Positions 24,557-33,098 of a DNA stretch of 64,000 nt are shown here, in pieces (position 1 is the first letter of the stretch; each line of letters opens with the position of its first letter). The DNA is from Bin87 sp965220095 (GTDB lineage Bacteria > Chloroflexota > Dehalococcoidia > Lucifugimonadales > UBA3495): assembly GCA_965220095.1 (NCBI GenBank), contig OZ244805.1, positions 3,162,001-3,226,000 of the forward strand. Reading direction: 5' to 3'. The translations under genes and the position numbers were made by a program. A model generated the notes under the pieces. The model did no database searches, was not told the DNA's origin, and saw only the letters and a program-made list of their open reading frames with translations.

Positions 24557-26005
24557 ATGAACTATTGGCTGCCCAGCAGTTCAGGTTCCGATCCTTTCGA
24601 TCATCCACGAGAGGAATGCGGCGTCGTAGGCATCTACACGCCAGGTATCAACAGCGCGTCGCTGACGGCGATCGGCCTGTTCGCGCTACAACACCGGGGG
24701 CAGGAGTCGGCAGGGGTCGCCGCTTCAGACGCCGGGGAGATCCGCACCCACACCGGGATGGGTCTGGTTTCGGAAGCGTTCTCCGATGGAGACCTGGACC
24801 GCATCACCGGCGATCTGGCCATCGGCCACACCCGGTATTCCACCACCGGCGCGAGCGCCTTTTGCAACGCCCAACCCCTGCTGGTCGACGGGATTAACGG
24901 CCCGCTGGCCGTCGCCCACAACGGCAACATCATCAACGCCGTCCAATTGCGTGAACAGTTGCAGGCCAAGTGGGATTGCGCTTTCGATACCACCACGGAT
25001 TCCGAGGTCATAGCCCATCAGCTGGCGAACGCGCCCGGAGCAACCTGGCAGGAACGGCTATTCCACGGAATGCGAACCATGCAGGGCGCGTTCTCGCTGG
25101 TGCTCCTGACGCCCGATAGGTTGGTTGCGGCGCGCGACCCGCTGGGCATACGTCCGTTGTGCCTCGGCAAGCTGGATAACGGCTGGGCCGTGGCGTCAGA
25201 GACCTGCGCCCTGGATCATATGCAGGCGGAATTCGTGCGCGAGCTTGCACCGGGGGAAGTGGTAACCATCGGCGCGGACGGTGTGCATTCAGAGATTTAC
25301 GGCGGGTCGGCCCGTCGCAGCCGGGCGTTGTGCGTGTTCGAGTGGATCTACTTCGCGCGCCCTGACAGCGTGATGGACGGCAAGTTGATGCACAACGCGC
25401 GGGAAGATATGGGTGCGCAGTTGGCTAGGGAGCACCCGGCAGACGCTGACCTGGTGATTGGCATTCCCGACTCTTCTACCGCAGCGGCGGTTGGCTATTC
25501 CCGCGAATCGGGCATTCCCTTCGCCAACGGCCTGGTACGCAATCGCTATGTGGGCCGCACCTTCATCGAACCGGAACAGCAGCGTCGCGACCGTGGTGTC
25601 CGGCAAAAGTTCAACCCGATGCCCGCGGTCTTGCGCGGCAAACGGCTAGTAGTGGTCGACGACAGCATCGTGCGGGGCACCACCACGCCCCACGTGGTGG
25701 AGTTGCTGCGGCGCGCCGGCGCTTCCGAAATTCATCTGCGAGTGTGCGCGCCTCCAATCAAACACCCCTGTTACCTGGGCGTCGATATGGCCACCCGGCA
25801 GGAATTGATCGCCGCTAACAAAACGTTGGACGAGATCAAGGGCATTACCGGCGCCGACACGCTGGGGTATTTGAGCGTCAACGGTCTGATGGATCTGGTG
25901 CGCGGACAGCAAGGCGGTTTTTGCGATGCCTGCTTCACTGGCAATTACCCCGTGCCGGTGCAGTTGGATTTAGGCAAGCTGTCGCTGGAGATTGCGGCGT
26001 CCTGA
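24557..26005 (+). CDS. purF: Amidophosphoribosyltransferase
   Basis: 482-aa first enzyme of purine synthesis, making phosphoribosylamine from PRPP and glutamine. A 20-residue propeptide precedes nucleophile Cys21 ('EECGVVGIYTPG'). The glutaminase part continues with 'FALQHRGQESAG', 'GHTRYSTTG' and 'AHNGNI'. The PRPP loop is 'LVVVDDSIVRGTT'. Cysteines in 'CVFEWIYFARPDS', 'CAPPIKHPCYLG' and 'FCDACF' match the Fe-S-containing B. subtilis-type enzyme. It opens the purF-purM-purH run. Confidence 0.97.
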   Translation: MNYWLPSSSGSDPFDHPREECGVVGIYTPGINSASLTAIGLFALQHRGQESAGVAASDAGEIRTHTGMGLVSEAFSDGDLDRITGDLAIGHTRYSTTGASAFCNAQPLLVDGINGPLAVAHNGNIINAVQLREQLQAKWDCAFDTTTDSEVIAHQLANAPGATWQERLFHGMRTMQGAFSLVLLTPDRLVAARDPLGIRPLCLGKLDNGWAVASETCALDHMQAEFVRELAPGEVVTIGADGVHSEIYGGSARRSRALCVFEWIYFARPDSVMDGKLMHNAREDMGAQLAREHPADADLVIGIPDSSTAAAVGYSRESGIPFANGLVRNRYVGRTFIEPEQQRRDRGVRQKFNPMPAVLRGKRLVVVDDSIVRGTTTPHVVELLRRAGASEIHLRVCAPPIKHPCYLGVDMATRQELIAANKTLDEIKGITGADTLGYLSVNGLMDLVRGQQGGFCDACFTGNYPVPVQLDLGKLSLEIAAS

Positions 26006-26028
26006 ACGATGACGTTGAAGCAGGCGGC

Positions 26029-27054
26029 ATGACTCCATCGGGAACCTACGAGGCTGCCGGCGTCGCGCTGGACGCGATGGAAGGGTTGAAAGACCGCATC
26101 AAGGCTTTTGCGGGAATCACCCACGGCCCCCAGGTGCTGGACGGCGGCGGTGGTTTTGCCGGCCTCTTCGCACTCGACGCCATTGACGAACCCGTTCTGG
26201 TGGCGAGCGCCGACGGCGTGGGCACCAAGCTGAAAATTGCGGCGCAGTTGGGACACTTCGAGGGTGTGGGGCAGGACCTGGTTACCCTCAATGTCAATGA
26301 CATCCTGACCAAGGGCGCCCGCCCGCTTTTCTTCCTCGATTATGTATCATTTAGCGCGCTGGACGAACACCGTCTGGAGATGCTGATGCGCGGCATAGTC
26401 TGGGGGTGTCGCGAAGCCGGCTGTGCATTGATTGGGGGCGAGACCGCTCAGCTGCCCGGTGTCTACTCCGACGCCGATTTCGACCTGGCCGGGTTCGTCG
26501 TCGGGATTGCCAGCCGCAGCCAGCTACTGGACCGCAGCGCCGTGAAACCAGACGACCGGTTGATCGGTATACCCTCCAGTGGCGTTCACACCAATGGGTT
26601 TTCTCTGGTGCGCCAGGTGTTTGGCGTGGATGAAGACCCAACGGTGTTGCACCGGCCCGTGCCCGGCCTGAACCGCAATTTGGGCGACGAGTTGATGGTG
26701 CGGCACCGCGCCTACCACCCGCTGCTGGCGCCGTATCTGCCGCACATGAAGGCATTGAGCCATATCACGGGCGGGGGTTTGCCGGGCAAGGTTCCTGCGG
26801 TGTTGCCATCGGATGTGGCGGCAGAATTTCGGCTCGGTTCGTGGGCCATTCCTCCCATTTTCGCTGCCGTGCAGCAGGCCGGCGGGATCAGCGACGCCGA
26901 GATGTATCGCGTGTTCAACATGGGTTTGGGTATGGTGGCGGTGTGCGACGATGCCGGGGCAGATGCGGTGCTCCAGGGCGTGCCCGATGCCGTTGACGTG
27001 GGACAAATCGTGGGCCGCGCCGGTGAGGCCCGAGTGATGTTTCGAAACGAATAG
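26029..27054 (+). CDS. purM: Phosphoribosylformylglycinamidine cyclo-ligase (AIR synthetase)
   Basis: 341-aa ATP-dependent enzyme closing the imidazole ring in purine synthesis. Motifs: 'VASADGVGTKLKIAAQLGHFEGVGQDLVTLNVNDILTKGA', 'GGETAQLPGVYSDADFDLAGFVVG', 'IGIPSSGVHTNGFSLVR' and 'HITGGGLPGKVPAVLP'. The ATG at 26029 follows purF by 23 bp. The frame runs further upstream within purF but has no initiator that fits the family length. Confidence 0.96.
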   Translation: MTPSGTYEAAGVALDAMEGLKDRIKAFAGITHGPQVLDGGGGFAGLFALDAIDEPVLVASADGVGTKLKIAAQLGHFEGVGQDLVTLNVNDILTKGARPLFFLDYVSFSALDEHRLEMLMRGIVWGCREAGCALIGGETAQLPGVYSDADFDLAGFVVGIASRSQLLDRSAVKPDDRLIGIPSSGVHTNGFSLVRQVFGVDEDPTVLHRPVPGLNRNLGDELMVRHRAYHPLLAPYLPHMKALSHITGGGLPGKVPAVLPSDVAAEFRLGSWAIPPIFAAVQQAGGISDAEMYRVFNMGLGMVAVCDDAGADAVLQGVPDAVDVGQIVGRAGEARVMFRNE

Positions 27055-27192
27055 CCGGCCGTAAACCGCCTGTCGCACCCGAACGCACCCGAATCCACGC
27101 GGACGGTGGCTGGCGAATTCGGGTTCTGTTCCGGACTCCGCCCTGGCAGTCGTTATCAATTCAGAGGAATATCCAATTTGAGGAAAGGTAAT

Positions 27193-28731
27193 TTGAAAGC
27201 GTTACTGAGCGTCTATGACAAAACGGGTATCGAAGACTTGGGCCGGCGGCTGACCAGCGCCGGCTGCGAACTGATTAGCACTGGTGGCACGCACCGCAGC
27301 CTGTCGGATGCCGGGATCTCGGTTCGCCAGGTGTCGGATGTTACCGGTTCGCCGGAAATACTGGAAGGTCGCGTCAAGACCCTGCATCCCGCCATCCACG
27401 GCGGCGTGTTGGCGCGGCGGGATTCTGCCGGCCACATGGCCGAGCTGGAGCAGCACGGCATTGATGCCATCGACCTGGTGGTGGTCAACCTCTATCCCTT
27501 CGCAGCAACCGTCAGCAAGCCCGGCGTAACGCTGGATGACGCGCTGGAGAACATCGACATCGGTGGGCCGACCATGCTGAGGGCGGCGGCCAAGAACTTC
27601 CCTTCGGTGGCTGTCGTGGTCGACCCTGCAGACTACGATTGGGTCGCCGACGCCCTGGCCGGCGGTGAGCTGAGCATCGAACAACGGCGCGGCCTCGCTG
27701 CCAAAGCCTTCCAGCACGTTGCTACCTACGATGCCGTGGTTGCCGACTATCTGGCGTCCGACCCGGCCTCCGCAGATGAAATGCCGCAGCAGGTAACCAT
27801 CGGATTGAAGCGCGCATCGGCGCTGCGCTATGGGGAGAACCCGCACCAGCGGGGCGCATTGTACGTTCCGGCCAGCGGCGGCTCCGGCGGCCTGGCTCAG
27901 GCGCAGCAGCTGCATGGTCGTGAGCTGTCCTTCAACAACCTGATGGACGCCGACGCAGCCTGGCGAATCGTCAACGAATATACCGACCCGACGGTGTGTG
28001 TCATCAAACACGCCAATCCGTGTGGCCTGGCGTCGTCGGACGACGTGGCGGAGGGCTACCGGCGCGCCTACGAAGGAGACCCGGTTTCAGCGTTCGGCGG
28101 AATCGTCGGATACAACCGTCCGGTGACGGCGGCGGCTGCCGAAGCGATGGATCCGGTGTTCTACGAGGTGGTCGTTGCGCCGGGCTACGACGACGATGCG
28201 TTAGCATTTCTGCAGCGCAAACGCAACCTGCGGATACTGTCGGTTGAGCCGGCCGTGTCCGGACCCGGAGCTGCTGACTATGACGTGAGGCCATTGAGCG
28301 GCGGCGTGCTCGTCCAGACCCGCGACACCATAGCCGAATATCCCGACCAATGGACGATGGCCACCAAACGGGCGCCAACGTCGGCCGAGTTGGCTGACCT
28401 GGCGTTTGCCTGGAAAGCAGTGAAGCACATCAAGTCCAACGCCATCGCGTTCGTCAAAGACCGCACCCTCGTCGGCATGGGCGCCGGGCAGCCGAACCGC
28501 GTCGTCAGCGTCCACCTGTCCCAGCGGGCGGCGGGCGAGAAGTCGGCTGGCTGCGTGCTGGCATCGGATGCTTTCTTCCCATTCCCGGATAACATTGAGC
28601 TGGCGGCAGAAGCCGGTATCACAGCCATCGTCCAGCCGGGCGGCTCCATTCGGGATGATGAAGTCATCGCGGCGGCGGATGCAGCCGGCATTGCCATGGT
28701 GTTCACCGGTGTGAGGCACTTCCGCCACTGA
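27193..28731 (+). CDS. purH: Bifunctional AICAR transformylase/IMP cyclohydrolase
   Basis: 512-aa enzyme for the last two steps to IMP. The N-terminal cyclohydrolase domain has 'ALLSVYDKTGI', 'ISTGGTHRSL', 'GRVKTLHPAIHGGVLARR' and 'NIDIGGPTMLRAAAKNF'. The C-terminal transformylase domain has 'RYGENPHQRGALY', 'IKHANPCGLA', 'SAFGGIVG', 'KHIKSNAIAFVKD' and 'ASDAFFPFPDNIELAAEAGITAIVQPGGSIRDDEVI'. The start is taken as the TTG at 27193 behind GAGGAAAGG; TTG 27178 with AGAGGA upstream is an alternative. Confidence 0.95.
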   Translation: MKALLSVYDKTGIEDLGRRLTSAGCELISTGGTHRSLSDAGISVRQVSDVTGSPEILEGRVKTLHPAIHGGVLARRDSAGHMAELEQHGIDAIDLVVVNLYPFAATVSKPGVTLDDALENIDIGGPTMLRAAAKNFPSVAVVVDPADYDWVADALAGGELSIEQRRGLAAKAFQHVATYDAVVADYLASDPASADEMPQQVTIGLKRASALRYGENPHQRGALYVPASGGSGGLAQAQQLHGRELSFNNLMDADAAWRIVNEYTDPTVCVIKHANPCGLASSDDVAEGYRRAYEGDPVSAFGGIVGYNRPVTAAAAEAMDPVFYEVVVAPGYDDDALAFLQRKRNLRILSVEPAVSGPGAADYDVRPLSGGVLVQTRDTIAEYPDQWTMATKRAPTSAELADLAFAWKAVKHIKSNAIAFVKDRTLVGMGAGQPNRVVSVHLSQRAAGEKSAGCVLASDAFFPFPDNIELAAEAGITAIVQPGGSIRDDEVIAAADAAGIAMVFTGVRHFRH

Positions 28732-28738
28732 CGTTCCG

Positions 28739-29233
28739 TTGGACGCTTATCTGGACATCGAAACCACGGGCTTTATCGGGAACTCATACCCCACCGTGGT
28801 CGGTATCGCGGTGGATTTCCCCGGCGACTGGTTCGTCGTGCAGCTGGTGGGTGAGGACATCACCGCCGACTCGATTCGCCACGTGCTGGAAGGCGTCAGT
28901 ACCGTTTACACGTTCAATGGAGCCGGCTTCGACCTCCCGTACCTTTCATGGCGCCCTGGGATCGACCTGCGCCGCTGGCTGAACCACCACGATCTGATGC
29001 AATGGTGCCGGCGGGCCGGATTGCGCGGCGGGCTGAAACGCATCGAACGCGCGTTGGGCATCGAGCGCAGTTTGCCGGATGTAGACGGCCATGACGCCGT
29101 GCTGCTGTGGCAAAAATATCAACAGGAACAGAATCAGGATGCACTGGATATGCTGCTGGAATACAACCGTGCAGACGTAGAAAACCTGTACGTTTTGCGG
29201 AATATCCTGGAAGCGCAGCGCGATTGGAGGTAA
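28739..29233 (+). CDS. RNase H-fold nuclease-like protein (YprB-type)
   Basis: 164-aa protein with the first exonuclease-like motif at its very N-terminus, 'YLDIETTGF' (Asp6, Glu8), then 'VYTFNGAGFDLPYL' and a terminal 'YNRADVENLYVLR' carrying the last acidic residue. This is the DEDD-type RNase H-like fold seen in YprB-related proteins. It begins with a TTG 7 bp after purH and ends 4 bp before the SDR gene, so it is probably in the same transcript. Substrate unknown. Confidence 0.8.
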   Translation: MDAYLDIETTGFIGNSYPTVVGIAVDFPGDWFVVQLVGEDITADSIRHVLEGVSTVYTFNGAGFDLPYLSWRPGIDLRRWLNHHDLMQWCRRAGLRGGLKRIERALGIERSLPDVDGHDAVLLWQKYQQEQNQDALDMLLEYNRADVENLYVLRNILEAQRDWR

Positions 29234-29237
29234 CAGG

Positions 29238-30035
29238 TTGGAGTTAGGACTGAAGGGCAAGAATGTCTTGGTTACCGGCGGCGGCACCAATATTGGGCGA
29301 GCCATCGTGCTGGCCTTCGCCGCCGAGGGCAGCAACATTGCCATCGCTGAGCTGAACCGGGCCGCCGGCGACCAGGTGGCCGCCGAGGTTCAGGCGATGG
29401 CTACCGGAGCATCTGCCACCGTCATCGATGCCGACGTAACCGACAAGGACAACACCGACGCAATGATCGCCGACGCCATCGGTCGATTGGGCAGTGTGGA
29501 TGTGCTGGTGAACAACGTGGGCTGGACGGTGGACCGGTTGTTCATGGAAAAACCCCGGGCTGAACACATCAAGGAAGTGGACGTGAACCTTTGGGGCGCC
29601 ATCAACTGCATCCACTCGGTTTTGCCGCACATGATTGAACGGGAGTCCGGATCGATTGTCAGCATCAGCAGCGATGCCGGGCGCATGGGCGAGTATCGCG
29701 AGGCCGTCTACTCCGCTTGCAAGGCTGGAGTAATCGCGCTGAGCAAGGCCGTCGCCCGCGAAACCGGACGCTACGGGCTGCGTTTGAACATGGTCTGCCC
29801 CGGGTTGGTGGTGCCACCCCAAGCTGAGGTAACCAGTTCCGAAAGTATGTGGAGTCAGGGTATGCAGGATATCTTCACCGAGGATGTCCTGGAGCGCGTG
29901 CGGCGCGCCTACCCGTTGCGGCGCATGGGCACGGCGCAGGAAGTGGCCAACGCCGTAGTTTTCCTAGCGTCGGACGCGGCCAGTTTCATCACCGGCCAGA
30001 CCCTGAGCGTGTCCGGCGGCTATACGATGATGTAG
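29238..30035 (+). CDS. Short-chain dehydrogenase/reductase
   Basis: 265-aa NAD(P)-dependent SDR. The cofactor motif is 'VTGGGTNIGRAIVLAF' (residues 12-27), 'NNVGW' follows the NAG-type site, and the catalytic triad is Ser in 'VSISSDAG' with 'YSACKAG' (Tyr-x3-Lys). The end 'ITGQTLSVSGGYTMM' is typical of classical SDRs such as 3-oxoacyl-ACP-reductase-like and 2-hydroxy-cyclohexanecarboxyl-CoA dehydrogenase-like enzymes. TTG start with GGAGG upstream. Substrate not predictable. Confidence 0.9.
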   Translation: MELGLKGKNVLVTGGGTNIGRAIVLAFAAEGSNIAIAELNRAAGDQVAAEVQAMATGASATVIDADVTDKDNTDAMIADAIGRLGSVDVLVNNVGWTVDRLFMEKPRAEHIKEVDVNLWGAINCIHSVLPHMIERESGSIVSISSDAGRMGEYREAVYSACKAGVIALSKAVARETGRYGLRLNMVCPGLVVPPQAEVTSSESMWSQGMQDIFTEDVLERVRRAYPLRRMGTAQEVANAVVFLASDAASFITGQTLSVSGGYTMM

Positions 30036-30080
30036 CGCCCACGGGCCAAAATGAATGTTCGTCCGAAGTAGGACAAAGAA

Positions 30081-30110
30081 AGTGGGGGCGGCAGATTTGC
30101 CGCCCCCACT
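30081..30110. terminator. Perfect 13-bp hairpin, bidirectional terminator
   Basis: AGTGGGGGCGGCA, loop GATT, then the exact complement. It lies between the ends of the converging SDR and PHYHYGP genes and can serve both strands, although no long T-run follows. Confidence 0.75.
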
Positions 30111-30135
30111 GCGTAACCGGTATGTCTGTTGACGG

Positions 30136-30939
30136 TTACTTCTGGTTGGTGCCTACCAATGCCCAAGCCTTCTCTTCCATTGCTGGAACGACGGACTGAA
30201 CCAGGTTGTTGTCCAAGCCGGCGGCTACGGTGGGGTAGCCAGCCCGTTCAATCATGTTGGCCAGGTTGCCAGCCTTGAACTGATCAAGCGTCCAGGCCAG
30301 GGTGTGACCGCTGGTGGTGGTGTCCCAATACACACGAACGTCCTGATTGCGCGGGCCGTAGTGGTAGTGGGGCGCGATCTCGAAGCAGTCGAAAGCCAAG
30401 AGCTCAAACTCCTGACCCAGGTGGTCGGTCAGGACGTGGATCGCGACGCCGCGGTCGTTGGCTGCGCCGATGTTGTCCCGATATTCCACACCGAAGCGAA
30501 TGTTGCCAGCCTCGTAGACGTGGTCGCCGCGGAAGTGAGTTACCGTGCGGCGCTCGTCGCGAGACTTGGCCAGGGCGCACGCCTCCACTTCGTCCATCTT
30601 GATCTGTTCGACCGGGTTTGCCGCAATTTCGCTGGCCAGATCATCGTAACCGGCGCGGCGAACCATGGCCGACAGGTTGGTACGGATATTGCTCAACGTC
30701 CAACCCAACGGAGTGCCGACGGTGGTCTTGTCCATGGGCAGCCGGATGTTCATGTTCTCCGGACCATAGTGGTAATGCGGGGACTGGTCGAAGCAGTCGA
30801 AGCGCAGGATTTCAGTATCCTGGCCGTCAACGTCGCCATATACTTGTACCATCAAACCCTGGTCGGGCATGATTTCTTTGCGGTATGACAGGGTTACGTC
30901 TACCGGTCCAACGTTGATGACGGTATCTCCCTTTTCCAT
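30136..30939 (-). CDS. Tandem two-copy PHYHYGP-domain protein, unrecognised
   Basis: 267-aa soluble protein made of two copies of one domain with a period of 136 residues. Copy 1 has 'LRFDCFDQSPHYHYGP' (45-60) and 'LGWTL' (78-82). Copy 2 has 'LAFDCFEIAPHYHYGP' (181-196) and 'LAWTL' (214-218). Each then has an 'MxxRAGY'-type helix: 'AMVRRAGYDDLA' and 'NMIERAGYPTVA'. The conserved Cys, paired His and Tyr residues could form a metal or ligand site. No signal peptide. The gene has its own promoter, a CAGGAGG ribosome site and a strong terminator, so it is probably expressed alone and well. I do not recognise the family with certainty. Confidence 0.8.
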   Translation of the reverse strand: MEKGDTVINVGPVDVTLSYRKEIMPDQGLMVQVYGDVDGQDTEILRFDCFDQSPHYHYGPENMNIRLPMDKTTVGTPLGWTLSNIRTNLSAMVRRAGYDDLASEIAANPVEQIKMDEVEACALAKSRDERRTVTHFRGDHVYEAGNIRFGVEYRDNIGAANDRGVAIHVLTDHLGQEFELLAFDCFEIAPHYHYGPRNQDVRVYWDTTTSGHTLAWTLDQFKAGNLANMIERAGYPTVAAGLDNNLVQSVVPAMEEKAWALVGTNQK

Positions 30940-31015
30940 TTTGTCCTCCTGTTTGCGGACGAGATTAGTGTGCCAACGAACCAGTCAACGACATCGTTCG
31001 TATTAGTTTGCGGGA

Positions 31016-31043
31016 ATTATAGCACTGCGCACGTTCTTGGCAA
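31016..31043 (-). promoter_or_regulatory. Sigma-70 promoter of the PHYHYGP gene
   Basis: On the minus strand TTGCCA (31043-31038), a 16-bp spacer and a consensus TATAAT (31021-31016). The leader is about 70 nt and ends with CAGGAGGAC before the ATG at 30939. Confidence 0.75.
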
Positions 31044-31059
31044 GTAGCATTGCCAAGAA
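31034..31059. promoter_or_regulatory. Perfect palindrome overlapping the -35 box (candidate operator)
   Basis: TTCTTGGCAA, 6-nt spacer GTAGCA, TTGCCAAGAA. The proximal arm covers the -35 hexamer of the PHYHYGP gene promoter, a usual place for a dimeric repressor site. The regulator is unknown. Confidence 0.6.
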
Positions 31060-31170
31060 TGCGACCATGCGGATTTCCGGGAATTCGCAAATGCCCGTAC
31101 CCGACATATGCCGTCGCAATAATCCGGGCGAGCTATTTGACGTATAATGCTGCCGTTCGCAGGAACCGGA

Positions 31171-31845
31171 ATGCCATCACGCCGCACTGAAATCACCGCA
31201 CAGTTTCCCGGGGCCGAATTTCCGGTTGGCAGCCGCATCCGATTTCCCGGGGGTGATGGCTCGGTGAAGACCGGAACCGTAGCCGGCCTGCGGGTCAGGC
31301 ACGCCGACGTTGTCGTCGACCAGAGCGGGCGGCTGGCTGTCCCCTATTCGGTATTGCGACACGTGGAGTCTCCGGCCCAGCCGGAATGTACGCTGGAGCA
31401 GGTGGAGACGTTGGCTAATCGCTTGCTCGACCACCACTGCGCCAGCAGCGGCCTGGGCCCGAGGTGGCAGTTCGGTTTCGACCTGGCTCCAACGCGCGCC
31501 GGAGTTTGTCACTACACCGACCGGCGCATCAGTTTGTCAGTCAGTTATTGCCTGCACGCGACCCGCGCCGAGATAGAAGACACTGTCCTGCACGAAATTG
31601 CCCATGCCATTGTCGGGCACCGGCACAATCACGACGCCACGTGGAAGGCCAAGGCTCTCGAAATCGGATGCGCCGGGGAAAGATGCCATCGGGTTGAGCA
31701 CTCCGCCGCCGGTTGGGTCGGAGAGTGCGGTTGCGGGCAGCGGTGGTTCCGGCACCGTTTACAGCGCAGGATGTTGAAAGACCGGGCGTGCGCGAAATGT
31801 CGGGGAGTCATAACATGGCGCCGCAATACGGATTTTGCTGAATGA
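31171..31845 (+). CDS. SprT-like metalloprotease-domain protein with C-terminal zinc ribbon
   Basis: 224-aa protein. The zincin helix is 'DTVLHEIAHAIVGHRHNHDATW' in two parts: HEIAH and a following His about five or nine residues on, the SprT pattern. The C-terminus has paired cysteines (GECGCGQ and CAKC), a zinc ribbon. An N-terminal segment of about 60 residues resembles a small beta domain. SprT-like proteins in eukaryotes cut DNA-protein crosslinks; the bacterial role is uncertain. The ATG at 31171 has CAGGA upstream; an ATG at 31147 overlaps a TATAAT box and is unlikely to be translated. Confidence 0.85.
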   Translation: MPSRRTEITAQFPGAEFPVGSRIRFPGGDGSVKTGTVAGLRVRHADVVVDQSGRLAVPYSVLRHVESPAQPECTLEQVETLANRLLDHHCASSGLGPRWQFGFDLAPTRAGVCHYTDRRISLSVSYCLHATRAEIEDTVLHEIAHAIVGHRHNHDATWKAKALEIGCAGERCHRVEHSAAGWVGECGCGQRWFRHRLQRRMLKDRACAKCRGVITWRRNTDFAE

Positions 31846-31926
31846 CGGCGTAGTACGATGCCTGCCGCAGTCAATCGTGGCATTTGAGCAGGTGCAACCG
31901 GATTCATGCGCCGGATTGGGCAGAGT

Positions 31927-31954
31927 TTGGCAAGCCCGCGCCCGGTGCTATAAT
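31927..31954 (+). promoter_or_regulatory. Sigma-70 promoter of the second LLM gene
   Basis: TTGGCA (31927-31932), 16-bp spacer, TATAAT (31949-31954), giving a leader of about 56 nt before the ATG at 32017. Confidence 0.6.
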
Positions 31955-32016
31955 CCTGACGCTGCCGGGCGTGAGCGCATTCGTCACCAATCTGGCCCGC
32001 AGCCAGAGGCTCCTCG

Positions 32017-32961
32017 ATGAAAATAGGCGTAAGTATTCCCCGCTTGCCGGACGCAGCGGGCATCCGCGAGTTTTGTGAGCGCGCTGAGCAGTTGGGGTTC
32101 GAGTCGGTGATGGCCGGCGACCACATCGTGCTGCCCGTGGGGGGAACCAACCAGTATCCCTACACCCCAACCGGAGCGTTTCAGCGGCCGTCCGACGAGC
32201 CGTTCCTGGAAACGATGACCATGCTGGGCTACATGGCAGCGTGCACCAGTGAGATACGTCTGGGCAGCACGGTGCTCATCCTGCCGTATCGCAACCCGGT
32301 GGTGCAGGCCAAGATGTTTGCGTCTCTGGACGTACTGTCCGGCGGGCGCATGATCTGCGGGGTCGGTGTAGGTTGGCTGGAAAAAGAGTTCGATATCCTG
32401 GGCGTGCCTTACGCGGACCGGGGCCCGATGACCGACGAATTCCTGCAAATCTTCAACGCCCTGTGGACCGAGGAGCAGCCGGAAGTCAACGGCAAGTACT
32501 ACCAGATTGACGGCATATATTTCGAGCCCAAGCCCATTCAGCAACCCCGCATACCGATTTGGGTGGGCGGACACACCCGCCGCGCGCTGCGTCGCACCGC
32601 CAAATACGGCGACTGCTGGCACACCACGCGTCAAACCCCCGATTTCGTCGCCCAGAACCTGCCCTACCTGCGGGAGCAAACCGAGCTGGCGGGGCGCGAT
32701 CCAGCCGACATTACGATTTCCCTGAAACGCAGCCTCCACTTCACCGATATGGACGGAGCCGAAGAAGGCGTCGGCGTGCGTTCCGGCGGAGCGCTAATCG
32801 CCTCCACCCAGGAAGTCATCGACGATTTGCACTACTGCAACGAACTGGGCATCGACCAGCTGACCTTCGATTTCCGGGTTGACGGCATCGGCCCGTGCAT
32901 CGAAGTGATGAACCACCTGGCCGAAAACCTGCTCCCGGTGGCCAACCGCCTGGCATCATGA
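32017..32961 (+). CDS. LLM-class flavin/F420-dependent oxidoreductase
   Basis: 314-aa luciferase-like enzyme. N-terminus 'MKIGVSIPRL', then 'LGFESVMAGDHIVLP', 'IRLGSTVLILPYRNPVVQAKMFASLDVLSGGRMICGVGVGWLEKEF' in two blocks, and 'PIWVGGHTRRALRRTAKYGDCWH' with the Gly-rich loop. This is the TIGR03619-like F420-dependent pattern. It may use reduced F420 or FMN; the substrate is unknown. Alone on its strand with its own promoter. Confidence 0.88.
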   Translation: MKIGVSIPRLPDAAGIREFCERAEQLGFESVMAGDHIVLPVGGTNQYPYTPTGAFQRPSDEPFLETMTMLGYMAACTSEIRLGSTVLILPYRNPVVQAKMFASLDVLSGGRMICGVGVGWLEKEFDILGVPYADRGPMTDEFLQIFNALWTEEQPEVNGKYYQIDGIYFEPKPIQQPRIPIWVGGHTRRALRRTAKYGDCWHTTRQTPDFVAQNLPYLREQTELAGRDPADITISLKRSLHFTDMDGAEEGVGVRSGGALIASTQEVIDDLHYCNELGIDQLTFDFRVDGIGPCIEVMNHLAENLLPVANRLAS

Positions 32962-32978
32962 TGCCCTGGCTCCGCTCA

Positions 32979-33018
32979 CTCTCCCTCGATGGGAGAGGGT
33001 TGGGGTGAGGGTGAATGT
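32979..33018. repeat. GGGAGAGGG-type intergenic repeat, copy 1
   Basis: CTCTCCCTCGATGGGAGAGG followed by GTTGGGGTGAGGGTGA. Related copies lie near 52197-52232 and 52845-52881. It is a dispersed genomic repeat in a convergent gene gap. Confidence 0.6.
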
Positions 33019-33098
33019 TCCTCGACGAAAGCGGCGCTGGGGTCAAATGTCCCTCGATGCTTGAACCAACGGGCCCGTGTTCACGACCCCGGCAATAA

